DNA from: Cryptosporangium minutisporangium
Lineage (GTDB): Bacteria > Actinomycetota > Actinomycetes > Mycobacteriales > Cryptosporangiaceae
DNA: 64,000 bases
NCBI RefSeq assembly: GCF_039536245.1
Contig: NZ_BAAAYN010000044.1
Location: forward strand, 62,001-126,000
Reading direction: 5' to 3'
Position numbers and translations under genes: made by a program. The notes under the pieces were generated by a model. That model ran no database searches. It saw only the letters and a program-made list of their open reading frames with translations, and had not been told where the DNA came from. This document shows, one piece after another, positions 26,931-35,069 of the stretch (its first letter is position 1; each line of letters opens with the position of its first letter).

Positions 26931-27425
26931 GTGGCCGGTGTGTCACCCATTGCCCCGACCCGCACCACTGCCGGTGCCGCGGTCCTCGTTCTCCACCACG
27001 ACCGACTACTGATGATCCGGCAGGAGCGCCGCAGCGGCGTTCGCTGGGAGGTCCCCGGAGGTGGGCAGGAGGCCGGCGAAACCCTCGAAGCGGCCGCCGT
27101 CCGGGAAGCCCGCGAGGAAGCCGGCCTGGAGGTCTCCGTCGACCGCCTGATCTGCACGTACGCGTCCTACCGGCTGCACACCGGCACGGTGGTCCTCGGG
27201 GCTTTCTACCTCGGAACGGCCGCTGAGCCGGACGCTCTCCCGGTTCCGCAGCTCGACGAGGGCATCGTCGAGGCCGGCTGGCTCGATCCGCTCTCTCTGG
27301 GCGAGGGTGAGCTCGGCCCGCTCACCCAGCGAGTCCTCGACCGATGGTGGCCGGTCCGTGACCAGCCGGCCGCACCGTTCCACGTGGAACTATGGCGAAA
27401 TCGCAGCGGTTACCTACCGCACTGA
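26931..27425 (+). CDS. NUDIX hydrolase
   Basis: 164 residues. The NUDIX box (GGQEAGETLEAAAVREAREEAG around residues 44-65) is intact. GTG 26931 is chosen because GGGAGG lies five bases upstream; an ATG 27 bases earlier has only GGAAG. The last 34 bases overlap the next GNAT gene, and a parS-like palindrome (27377-27390) lies inside its 3' end. Substrate unknown. Confidence 0.85.
   Translation: MAGVSPIAPTRTTAGAAVLVLHHDRLLMIRQERRSGVRWEVPGGGQEAGETLEAAAVREAREEAGLEVSVDRLICTYASYRLHTGTVVLGAFYLGTAAEPDALPVPQLDEGIVEAGWLDPLSLGEGELGPLTQRVLDRWWPVRDQPAAPFHVELWRNRSGYLPH
27377..27390. promoter_or_regulatory. parS-like palindrome GTTCCACGTGGAAC
   Basis: A perfect 14-base palindrome differing from parS symmetrically at two positions. 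One half is identical to that of parS sites 1 and 2. It ends one base before the GNAT ATG and lies inside the NUDIX gene. It may be a weaker ParB site or an unrelated operator. Confidence 0.5.
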
Positions 27426-27955
27426 CCGCACCGGCGACGTATGTGCAGGTGACGGGACCGCTGGCCGAGCGAATCGCCGGAAACCTGTACAGCGTCGTGG
27501 TTGCGGTGGTGAGCGGGGGTGGCGCGATCGGGTGGGTGAAGCCGCCGAGTCGGGCCGAGTTCGACGAGTGGCTGGACGACGTCGTGGCGGCCGCGCGCTC
27601 CGGTGACGCCGTCGCCGTCCTGGCGGGAGCGGCGGGTGGCGCGGTCGCCGGGTTCGGGTACTGGCGGCGGTACGAGCGGCCCACGCTGCGGGTGAACGCG
27701 GATCTGGAGAAGGTGTTCGTCGCGCCGGCCGATCGCGGCACCGGAGTCGGTGGACGGCTGGTCAGCCTGCTCACGGAGTCCGCGAGACAGTCCGGGATCG
27801 AGACGCTCACGCTGGACGTGCGAGGGGACAACGCCGGTGCGATCCGGCTGTACGAGCGGCTCGGCTTCACCGAGTACGGCCGCCGCCGAGGCTTCGTCGC
27901 GGTAGGCCCGTTCCGCTACGACCAAGTGCTGCTCGCCCAGCGTCTACAGACATGA
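27392..27955 (+). CDS. GNAT family N-acetyltransferase
   Basis: 187 residues. The acetyl-CoA motif is APADRGTGVGGRLVSLL (about 110-126), followed by TLDVRGDNAGAIRLYERLGF, a textbook GNAT C-terminus. The N-terminal half (ERIAGNLYSVVVAVVSGGGAIG) resembles that of the GNAT at 8906. Overlaps the NUDIX gene by 34 bases, so the two are cotranscribed. Substrate unknown. Confidence 0.85.
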   Translation: MAKSQRLPTALTAPATYVQVTGPLAERIAGNLYSVVVAVVSGGGAIGWVKPPSRAEFDEWLDDVVAAARSGDAVAVLAGAAGGAVAGFGYWRRYERPTLRVNADLEKVFVAPADRGTGVGGRLVSLLTESARQSGIETLTLDVRGDNAGAIRLYERLGFTEYGRRRGFVAVGPFRYDQVLLAQRLQT

Positions 27956-27957
27956 CA

Positions 27958-27993
27958 AGCGCGCCCGGCGGCGAAAGCGCCGCCAGGCGCGCT
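27958..27993. terminator. Strong bidirectional terminator
   Basis: A long stem (7+8 bp with one C/A mismatch) closed by AAAG, followed on plus by GTTCTTG. It lies between the convergent GNAT and ino1 genes. Confidence 0.85.
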
Positions 27994-28021
27994 GTTCTTG
28001 CTCTAACGCGGGTCGTGCACC

Positions 28022-29101
28022 TCAGCGCTCGACGTCGCCTCGGATGAAGGCTTCGACCGCGTCGCGGGCCTGGTCGTCGCTGTACTGCTCCGGCGGGGAC
28101 TTCATCAGGTAGGACGACGCCGACAGGATCGGGCCGCCGATACCGCGGTCCTTCGCGATCTTCGCGGCGCGGACCGCGTCGATGATGACGCCGGCGGAGT
28201 TCGGGGAGTCCCAGACCTCGAGCTTGTACTCCAGGTTCAGCGGGACGTCACCGAACGCCTTGCCCTCGAGCCGCACGTAGGCCCACTTGCGGTCGTCGAG
28301 CCACGGCACGTAGTCGGACGGGCCGATGTGGACGTCGGCCTTCTCCATCTCGTGCGGGATCTGCGAGGTGACCGACTGGGTCTTCGAGATCTTCTTCGAC
28401 TGGAGGCGCTTGCGCTCCAGCATGTTCATGAAGTCCATGTTGCCGCCGAAGTTGAGCTGGTACGTACGCAGCAGCTCGACCCCGCGGTCCTCGAAGAGCT
28501 TGGCCATCACGCGGTGGGTGATGGTGGCGCCCACCTGCGACTTGATGTCGTCACCGACGATCGGCACGCCGGCGTCGGTGAACTTCTGCGCCCACTCCGG
28601 GTCGGAGGCGATGAACACCGGCAGCGCGTTGACGAACGCGACCTTGGCGTCGATCGCGGCCTGGGCGTAGAAGCGGTCGGCATCTTCGGAGCCCACCGGC
28701 AGGTACGAGACCAGGACGTCGACCTTCGCGTCCTTCAGCACCTGGACGACGTCGACCGGCTCGTCGTCGGACTCGGTGATCGTGTCGCGGTAGAACTCGC
28801 CCAGACCGTCGAACGTGTGGCCACGCTGCACGGTGACGCCGGTCGGCGGCACCTCGCAGATCTGGATGGTGTTGTTCTCGCTGGCCACGATCGCCTCGGA
28901 GAGGTCACGGCCGACCTTCTTGGCGTCCACGTCGAACGCGGCGACGAACTCGACGTCACGCACGTGGTAGTCACCGAACTGGACGTGCATGAGCCCGGGC
29001 ACCCGCGTCGTGGGGTCAGCGTCACGGTAGTAGTGCACGCCCTGGACGAGCGACGCGGCGCAGTTGCCGACGCCGACGATGGCGACACGTACGGAGCCCA
29101 T
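28022..29101 (-). CDS. ino1: Inositol-3-phosphate synthase
   Basis: 359 residues. Converts glucose 6-phosphate to inositol 3-phosphate with NAD, the first step toward phosphatidylinositol and mycothiol. NAD loop [16 protein letters not shown], then [12 protein letters not shown] and the catalytic-core segment [17 protein letters not shown] are conserved as in actinobacterial Ino1 (Rv0046c). ATG follows GAGGGAGG. A PadR gene lies 119 bases upstream in the same direction, matching Rv0046c-Rv0047c. Confidence 0.96.
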   Translation of the reverse strand: MGSVRVAIVGVGNCAASLVQGVHYYRDADPTTRVPGLMHVQFGDYHVRDVEFVAAFDVDAKKVGRDLSEAIVASENNTIQICEVPPTGVTVQRGHTFDGLGEFYRDTITESDDEPVDVVQVLKDAKVDVLVSYLPVGSEDADRFYAQAAIDAKVAFVNALPVFIASDPEWAQKFTDAGVPIVGDDIKSQVGATITHRVMAKLFEDRGVELLRTYQLNFGGNMDFMNMLERKRLQSKKISKTQSVTSQIPHEMEKADVHIGPSDYVPWLDDRKWAYVRLEGKAFGDVPLNLEYKLEVWDSPNSAGVIIDAVRAAKIAKDRGIGGPILSASSYLMKSPPEQYSDDQARDAVEAFIRGDVER

Positions 29102-29220
29102 AGGGGCCTCCCTCTCTGTGTTTCAACTCACGGTTCAAAGGTGTGCGATCGCGGATCGGCTCCGGGAGGCGACCGGTGACCAAACGAGGTCCCCGGGGGC
29201 CGATCACGCGGGCCACCTGG

Positions 29221-29880
29221 CTATCCGGCCGCCGTCGGGCTGCCGGGGATCTCCTCGTCCGGCCGGTCACCCGGCGGCGGGGAGTCAACTGAACTGTTCG
29301 ACGTCGCGGGACGCCCGACACGTGGTGACGGCGTGCGGCCCGCTTGCTCCTTGGCGATCAGTTCGTTGATCCAGCGGACCTCCCGGTCGGCTGATTCCAA
29401 TCCATGGCGCTGGAGTTCGAGCGTGTAGGCGTCCAGCCGCTCACCAGCCCTGGTGAGCATCTGGGACAACCCGTCCCGACGTTCCTCCACCCGTCGCCGG
29501 CGCCCTTCCAGGATCCGGAGTCGGGTGGCCGCGTCGGTGCGGCTGAAGAACGCGAAGTGGACACCGAAGCCCTCGTCGTCGTAGGTCTCCGGCCCTGATC
29601 CGGCGAGCAGGGCGGCGAACCGCTCCTTGCCGTCGGCGGTCAGTTTGTACACCACGCGACCGCGTCGCCCGGTCAGCGGCGGTGCGGTGACCACGTCGTC
29701 GGGGTCAGGCTCGACCTCGGTGATCCAGCCCCCCGCTTGGAGCCGCCGGAGGGTCGGATAGAGCGATCCATAGGAAATGGCTGCACGAAACGCCCCGAGC
29801 AGGGTCGTGAGCCGCTTCCGCAGCTCGTACCCGTGCATCGGACCTTCGTGCAGGAGTCCCAGGATCGCGAACTCGAGCAC
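29221..29880 (-). CDS. PadR family transcriptional regulator
   Basis: 219 residues. An N-terminal winged helix (VLEFAILGLLHEGPMHGYELRKRL..., about 1-90, with SYGSLYPTLRRLQAGGW) and a C-terminal helical dimerisation region (PadR C-domain, about 95-185). It ends in a Pro/Asp-rich tail. GTG lies behind a perfect AAAGGAGG. A palindrome typical of PadR operators lies 41 bases upstream, so autoregulation is likely. It may also control ino1 downstream and the divergent DUF5318 gene. Confidence 0.93.
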   Translation of the reverse strand: MLEFAILGLLHEGPMHGYELRKRLTTLLGAFRAAISYGSLYPTLRRLQAGGWITEVEPDPDDVVTAPPLTGRRGRVVYKLTADGKERFAALLAGSGPETYDDEGFGVHFAFFSRTDAATRLRILEGRRRRVEERRDGLSQMLTRAGERLDAYTLELQRHGLESADREVRWINELIAKEQAGRTPSPRVGRPATSNSSVDSPPPGDRPDEEIPGSPTAAG

Positions 29881-29920
29881 CGCCGGGCCTCCTTTCGTCC
29901 ACCTGGCGTTGGCTCGCGCC

Positions 29921-29941
29921 GATGTATCGAGACGATACATC
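29921..29941. promoter_or_regulatory. PadR-type operator palindrome
   Basis: GATGTATCG-AGA-CGATACATC, a perfect 9-bp inverted repeat with 3-base spacer, containing the ATGT...ACAT ends typical of PadR sites. It lies between the divergent padR and DUF5318 genes. Confidence 0.8.
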
Positions 29942-30049
29942 GATCCGACGCCTCGGTGCACAGGGACACGGAGGTAATCCCGTCGGAGGCGCCTCCGACG
30001 CCGAAAGCAACCCACAGCCGGGGCCGCCTCGCGCGCGTACTCTTCGCGT

Positions 30050-30457
30050 GTGCGGACCCAACGGCAGGTCGTCGACTACACGCTGAAGCGCCGTGCGCTA
30101 CTGCGTGAGGTCTTCGCGGGCCGGGTCGGCGCGCTGGAGGTCTGCGACGCCTCTCCGTACCTGATCAGGGCGTCGAAATTCTTCGGCGAGGCCACCGAGA
30201 CGCAGTGTCCGGTCTGCCGGCGGGAACCGGTGTGGCACGTCCACTACATCTACGGTGACGAGCTCCGGGCGTCCGCGGGGCAGGCTCGCCCGCGCGCCGA
30301 ACTGGCGATGCTCGCGATGGAGTACCGCGCGTTCGACGTCTACGTGGTCGAGGTCTGCCGCGGCTGCGGTTGGAACCACCTGGTGGAGAAGTTCACCCTG
30401 GGCCGCGACGGCCTCTCCCACGACGACGCGAACCGGCGTCGGCGTACGGCCGACTGA
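30050..30457 (+). CDS. DUF5318 family protein
   Basis: 135 residues. Conserved actinobacterial protein equivalent to Rv0049, always next to the ponA gene. It has two Cys pairs that look like a zinc ribbon: CPVC (about 53-56, ...TQCPVCRREPVW) and CRGC (about 104-107, VVEVCRGCGWNH). No signal peptide or membrane segment. Function unknown. The start is GTG. It may be cotranscribed with ponA downstream, but 372 bases separate them. Confidence 0.88.
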   Translation: MRTQRQVVDYTLKRRALLREVFAGRVGALEVCDASPYLIRASKFFGEATETQCPVCRREPVWHVHYIYGDELRASAGQARPRAELAMLAMEYRAFDVYVVEVCRGCGWNHLVEKFTLGRDGLSHDDANRRRRTAD

Positions 30458-30829
30458 TCCGCCGTCCGGCTCGATTTCGGGCCCCCGCCGCTCGCTCCTT
30501 GCGATGACAGGGTGTACTGACAGATGCAGGGCGTGTGCGCGTTAGATCCGATAGTGGGCGATTGAATCGCTTTCGGTGGGCGCCGTCGCTGACGATTGGA
30601 TTAAAGCTGGTTAAGGAAGTGACCGGGTTGGCCCATGAGGCCGATGCCATAGGAGAGGATCGCGGACGGTGAGCTGTCACGCGGCTGGCCGATCGGTTCC
30701 AGGAGGGCTCGTGACCAACGAGGCCCCAACCCTGCAAGGCGTGGGAAATGGTGATTGCTCTGTGAGCGGCATGTCACAGGAGCGGGTGGCTGTTTTGATC
30801 GCTTGGTGCTTCCGGGGCATGGTGGGCGC
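30458..30829. other. ponA upstream region
   Basis: 372 bases with relatively AT-rich patches (such as GGATTAAAGCTGGTTAAGGAAG near 30597) suited to a promoter and 5' leader of the PBP gene. No gene or riboswitch recognised. Confidence 0.5.
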
Positions 30830-33436
30830 ATGAGTTACGGCCACACCCCGGGCGGTGACGGGACTCCAGAAGTGCCTGCGCGTCCGTCGAGCGGTGGAAC
30901 GGTGTACGGCGGATCGTCGACGCCTCGCGAGGGCGGGACCGTCTACGGCGGCTCGTCGTCGGGCACCGGCGGCACCACCTACGGGTCGGGTGCCGCCTCG
31001 TCCGGCACCACCTACGGCTCCTCGGCGAGCCGGGGCACCACTTACGGGTCCGGCGCCGCGTCCAGCGGTAGCCGCGGGACGACGTACGGCAGCGGGGGCA
31101 CCACCTACGGGTCGAGTGCCGCGTCCGCCCCGGTCTCCTCCGGCACGACCTACGGCTCCTCAGCCGCCACCGGCACCACCTACGGCAGCAACACCGCCGT
31201 GGGCGACCGGCCAGCCGGTCTGGGCCCGCGCAGCCGGGCGGCGGCGCTCGAGGACGACCAGGACCACCTCTACCCCGAGATCGGCGGCTCCCCGTCGAAC
31301 AACCCGAAGGTCAAGCGGCCGGGGCGTCGGAAGAAGATTCTGATCGGCATCGGGGTCGCGACCGCGGTCTGCATGCTGCTCGGCCTGACCGGCGGTGGCG
31401 TCGCCTACGCCAGCGTCGACCTGCCCTCCTTCCCGGAGAGCAGCGGCACGACGCAGATCCAGTACGCCGACGGCGGCACGTTCGCGACGTTCGCGCTGGA
31501 GAACCGAGTGGAGGTTCCGCTCGCCAAGGTGCCGAAGTACGTCCAGGAAGCGGTCATCGCGGTCGAGGACCCGGACTTCAAGGAGAACAGCGGCGTCTCC
31601 TTCCGGGGTACTGCCCGTGCCGTCTGGGGTCTTGTCTCGGGCGACGACGATGCCGGTGGTGGCTCGACCATCACCCAGCAGTACATCCGGAACGCGCTGA
31701 ACCTCACCAAGAGCCGCAGCTACTCCCGGAAGGTCAAGGAGATCATCCTCGCCCGGAAGCTCTCGAGCAGCTGGTCGAAGGAGCAGATCCTCAAGGGTTA
31801 CCTCAACACGATCTACTTCGGCCGTGGCGCGTGGGGCATCCAGTCCGCGTCGCAGGCGTACTTCGGGAAGGACGTCGACAAGCTGACGCCTGCCGAGGGC
31901 GCGGTGCTGGCCGCGGTGATCAAGGACCCGACCAACTTCGACCCGTCGAACAAGCTGGCCAGCGCCCAGGGCCGATGGGGCTACGTCCTCGACCAGATGG
32001 TCAAGAAGGACTTCATCGGGCAGTCCGAGCGCGATGCGATGACTTATCCGAAGGTCGTCGACAAGAAGGACGTCAAGCGCGCCGGCGCCTGGCGGAGCGG
32101 CTCGACCGGCATCCTCGGCCAGAAGATCGAGGCCGAGCTGAAAAAGATCGGGATCAAAGAGCAGGACATCAACACCGGTGGCCTGACCGTGAAGACGACG
32201 ATCAGCAGCCGGGCCCAGCAAGCCGCGAAGAAGGCGTCCGAGAAGTACGTCAACGACCAAACCCAGGGCAAGGAGATGGCGACCGCGATGGTCTCCATCG
32301 ATCCGAAGACCGGCGCGGTCAAGGCGTACTACGGCGGTGACCGGGGGTACGGAAACCTCGACCTGGCCTCCACCGCGGCGCCGCACCCGGCAGGGTCGTC
32401 CTACAAGCCGTACGTTCTGGCGAAGGCTATCGAAGAGGGCTACAGCATCGACTCGCTGTGGGACGGCACCTCGGGGCAGAAGTTCGAGGACCGCGACAGC
32501 CCGCTGAAGAACTCCGAGGACGACAACAGCTGCGGCAAGCAGTGCTCGCTCATCAACGCCACGGTCAAGTCGCTCAACACGGTCTACTGGGCGCTCACGC
32601 TCGAGCTCGGGGCGAAGAACGTCGCGAAGCTGGCCGAGAAAGCCGGCGTGAAAACGCTGGACGGCAAGAAGGTCGACGACATCGCCGCCGAGCTCAACTC
32701 GGGTCTCGGTATCGGTCAGTACCAGGTTTCGGTACTCGAACAGGCCGCCGGGTACGCGACGTTCGCCAACTACGGCACCTACCACGAGCCGTACTTCATC
32801 GAGGAGGTCAAGGACTCCGACGGCACCGTCATGTGGGACCGCTCGATGAAGGCCGGTCAGACGGTTCAGGCGTTCTCCCGGGACGTCGGCAAGGACGTCT
32901 CGTACGTGATGCAGCAGGTCTACGACTCGACCGACAAGAAGATCTCCGACGGTCGGGAAGCCGCGATCAAGACCGGCACGCAGCAGTACCGGGAGACCGA
33001 CGACAACGCGCACGCGTGGATGTGCGGCTACACGCCGAATCTGGCGACCGCGGTCTGGGTCGGTAGTGGTACCGACAAGGACATCAGGCTGATCGACAAG
33101 ACCACCGGCAAACGGGTCTACGGGTCCGGCATTCCGGGCAAGATCTGGCGCGACTACATGAGTACCGCGCTCCAGAAGGTGGACAAGGAAGACTTCGAGT
33201 CGGCGCCGCACCGCGGTGACAAGGCCGGTAACGCACCGACCGCGGAGCCGACGCCCACCCCGAGCGAGAACCCGGACGGCGAAAACCCGGACGGCGGCAA
33301 CGGCGAAACGCCGCCCTGGTACGAGGGTGGCACGCCGAACCCCGACCTGCCCTCGGACGACGGCAACGGTGACCAGGGTCAGACCGATAATCCGGACACC
33401 GGAGACGGTGGGTACTTCAACAACCAAGGCGGTTAG
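30830..33436 (+). CDS. ponA: Class A penicillin-binding protein (PonA-type)
   Basis: 868 residues. A cytoplasmic N-terminal 130 residues are Gly/Ser/Thr/Tyr-rich with repeats of the type GTTYGSS. One membrane helix (about 165-190), then a GT51 glycosyltransferase (EDPDFKENSGVSFRGTARA, GGSTITQQYIRNALNL, LNTIYFGRGAWGIQSA) and a transpeptidase with SSYK, SLN and KTGT in order. The tail is Pro/Gly/Asp-rich. It polymerises and crosslinks peptidoglycan. ATG 30830 is chosen as the frame before it has no homology. Equivalent to Rv0050. Confidence 0.95.
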   Translation: MSYGHTPGGDGTPEVPARPSSGGTVYGGSSTPREGGTVYGGSSSGTGGTTYGSGAASSGTTYGSSASRGTTYGSGAASSGSRGTTYGSGGTTYGSSAASAPVSSGTTYGSSAATGTTYGSNTAVGDRPAGLGPRSRAAALEDDQDHLYPEIGGSPSNNPKVKRPGRRKKILIGIGVATAVCMLLGLTGGGVAYASVDLPSFPESSGTTQIQYADGGTFATFALENRVEVPLAKVPKYVQEAVIAVEDPDFKENSGVSFRGTARAVWGLVSGDDDAGGGSTITQQYIRNALNLTKSRSYSRKVKEIILARKLSSSWSKEQILKGYLNTIYFGRGAWGIQSASQAYFGKDVDKLTPAEGAVLAAVIKDPTNFDPSNKLASAQGRWGYVLDQMVKKDFIGQSERDAMTYPKVVDKKDVKRAGAWRSGSTGILGQKIEAELKKIGIKEQDINTGGLTVKTTISSRAQQAAKKASEKYVNDQTQGKEMATAMVSIDPKTGAVKAYYGGDRGYGNLDLASTAAPHPAGSSYKPYVLAKAIEEGYSIDSLWDGTSGQKFEDRDSPLKNSEDDNSCGKQCSLINATVKSLNTVYWALTLELGAKNVAKLAEKAGVKTLDGKKVDDIAAELNSGLGIGQYQVSVLEQAAGYATFANYGTYHEPYFIEEVKDSDGTVMWDRSMKAGQTVQAFSRDVGKDVSYVMQQVYDSTDKKISDGREAAIKTGTQQYRETDDNAHAWMCGYTPNLATAVWVGSGTDKDIRLIDKTTGKRVYGSGIPGKIWRDYMSTALQKVDKEDFESAPHRGDKAGNAPTAEPTPTPSENPDGENPDGGNGETPPWYEGGTPNPDLPSDDGNGDQGQTDNPDTGDGGYFNNQGG

Positions 33437-33453
33437 GTAGCCGCACCCTTCGG

Positions 33454-33495
33454 CCGAGCGGCACCGCGTGGAAACCACCGGTGCCGCTCGGTTTT
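33454..33495 (+). terminator. Intrinsic terminator after ponA
   Basis: Perfect 13-bp stem CCGAGCGGCACCG and complement, 12-base loop, followed by TTTT. The most canonical terminator in the window. Confidence 0.9.
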
Positions 33496-33563
33496 GCGCC
33501 CCTGCGGTCGGACGTTCCGGTGTCGAGCCCGAGCGATTTCCCCTCGTACGGCAGGATCGGTGC

Positions 33564-35069
33564 GTGACCCAGCAAACGACTGAGCGCACCGACGTCGACA
33601 TCGTGATCCCGAGCCACAGCGATCGGGTCGTGGCCGGCCTGTCCGAGGCGGTCGGCGGCCCGCTGGGTCGACATGCGAGCCTGCGCAAGAGGTTCTGGAC
33701 TCCGCTCCAGGTCGCCCTGCTGTTGACCACGTTGGTCTTCGCGTTCAACTGGGTCCAGAAGTCCCCGTGCCGGGACGGCGCCTGGGAGAACTACGACCAG
33801 TACCGCAACGCCTGCTACACCGACGTCCTCGCGCTCTACTACGCCGAGGAGCTCAACAAGGGGTACATCCCCTACCTCGATCACGAGGTCGAGTACCCGG
33901 TGCTGACCGGCATCATGATGGGCGTCATCGGCCTGCCGGTGCACGCGCTGGTCTCCAGCGGCGCGGTGGACTTCCTGACGCCGGGCAACCCGAACGAAGG
34001 CACGGTCTTCTACGACCTCACGGCCCTGGCACTAGCCGCGTTCGGCCTGGTGACGACCTGGGCGGTGGTCCGATCCCGGGCACGACGGCCCTGGGACGGC
34101 GTGATCGTCGCGCTGGCGCCTGCCGTCTTCGTCACGGCGACAGTCAACTGGGACTACCTGGCGATCGCCCTCACGGCGCTGGCGATTCTCGCTTGGTCAC
34201 GGCAGCGACCGGGTTGGGCCGGCGTGTTCTTCGGTCTGGCGACCGCGGCGAAGTTCTATCCACTGCTGATCCTGGGCCCGTTGGTGCTGCTCTGTCTCCG
34301 CCGACGGACGACGGAGGCGCGGCTCTCCGCACTGGTCACCGTCAGCAGCGGTGTCTTCACCTGGCTCGTGATCAACGTGCCGTTCGCGATCATGGCGCCG
34401 AACGGGTGGTCGAGGTTCTTCCGGCTCTCCTCTGAGCGCCCGATCGACTGGGGCACGTTCTGGTACATCGGCACCCACATCCCGGTCGGACGTACCGCGG
34501 ACGGCAAGCCGGACCTCGGCCTGCCGCCGTTCGTCTGGCTCGGTGACCACATCCCGGCGCTGAACGCGTCCGCGTGGGTGCTCTATGCCCTGTGCTGCAT
34601 CGGCATCGCCGCGCTGATCATGTTCGCTCCGCGTCGGCCCCGCCTGGGCGCGATGGCGTTCCTGGTCGTCGCGACGTTCCTGTTGACGAACAAGGTGTGG
34701 TCGCAGCAGTTCGTGCTCTGGCTGGTGCCACTGGCGGTGCTGGCCAGGCCGAAGTGGCGGGCGATCCTGATCTGGCAGGCCTGCGAGCTGGCCTACTTCT
34801 TCTCCTTCTACCAGATCCTGATCCGGGTCTCCGGTGGCAAGAGCGCGGTCCTCCCCGAGGCGGCGTTCACGCTGGCCAGCATCGCCCGCTGGCTCAGCGT
34901 CGCGGTGCTCTGCGGCCTGGTGGTGCGGGAGGCGCTGCGTCCGGAGTTGGACGTCGTCCGGCAGGACGGTGTCGACGATCCGGAGGGTGGGGTGCTGGAC
35001 GAGACGCCCCCACCCCCACCCCGCTCACCGGAGCTCGAAAAGCACCCCGTCGCCGCGGTCGATACGTGA
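33564..35069 (+). CDS. Membrane glycosyltransferase (GT87-like)
   Basis: 501 residues with about 10-11 membrane helices. Matches the Rv0051 family, which lies after ponA in mycobacteria. The first external loop holds CRDGAWENYDQYRNACYTDV and DHEVEYPVLTG, with acidic residues suited to a polyprenyl-phosphate-sugar donor. The C-terminus is a Pro-rich cytoplasmic tail. GTG start follows AGGAT. Likely mannosyl- or arabinosyl-type transfer to envelope glycans; substrate not shown. The last 45 bases overlap the convergent gene. Confidence 0.82.
   Translation: MTQQTTERTDVDIVIPSHSDRVVAGLSEAVGGPLGRHASLRKRFWTPLQVALLLTTLVFAFNWVQKSPCRDGAWENYDQYRNACYTDVLALYYAEELNKGYIPYLDHEVEYPVLTGIMMGVIGLPVHALVSSGAVDFLTPGNPNEGTVFYDLTALALAAFGLVTTWAVVRSRARRPWDGVIVALAPAVFVTATVNWDYLAIALTALAILAWSRQRPGWAGVFFGLATAAKFYPLLILGPLVLLCLRRRTTEARLSALVTVSSGVFTWLVINVPFAIMAPNGWSRFFRLSSERPIDWGTFWYIGTHIPVGRTADGKPDLGLPPFVWLGDHIPALNASAWVLYALCCIGIAALIMFAPRRPRLGAMAFLVVATFLLTNKVWSQQFVLWLVPLAVLARPKWRAILIWQACELAYFFSFYQILIRVSGGKSAVLPEAAFTLASIARWLSVAVLCGLVVREALRPELDVVRQDGVDDPEGGVLDETPPPPPRSPELEKHPVAAVDT

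Noticed and set aside
30458-30829. Possible riboswitch before ponA
   Set aside because: The ydaO, cobalamin and other familiar conserved blocks are not present.
31160-33748. 862-residue minus-strand frame opposite ponA
   Set aside because: Antisense of a strongly conserved PBP gene; Val/Arg/Leu-rich shadow composition only.
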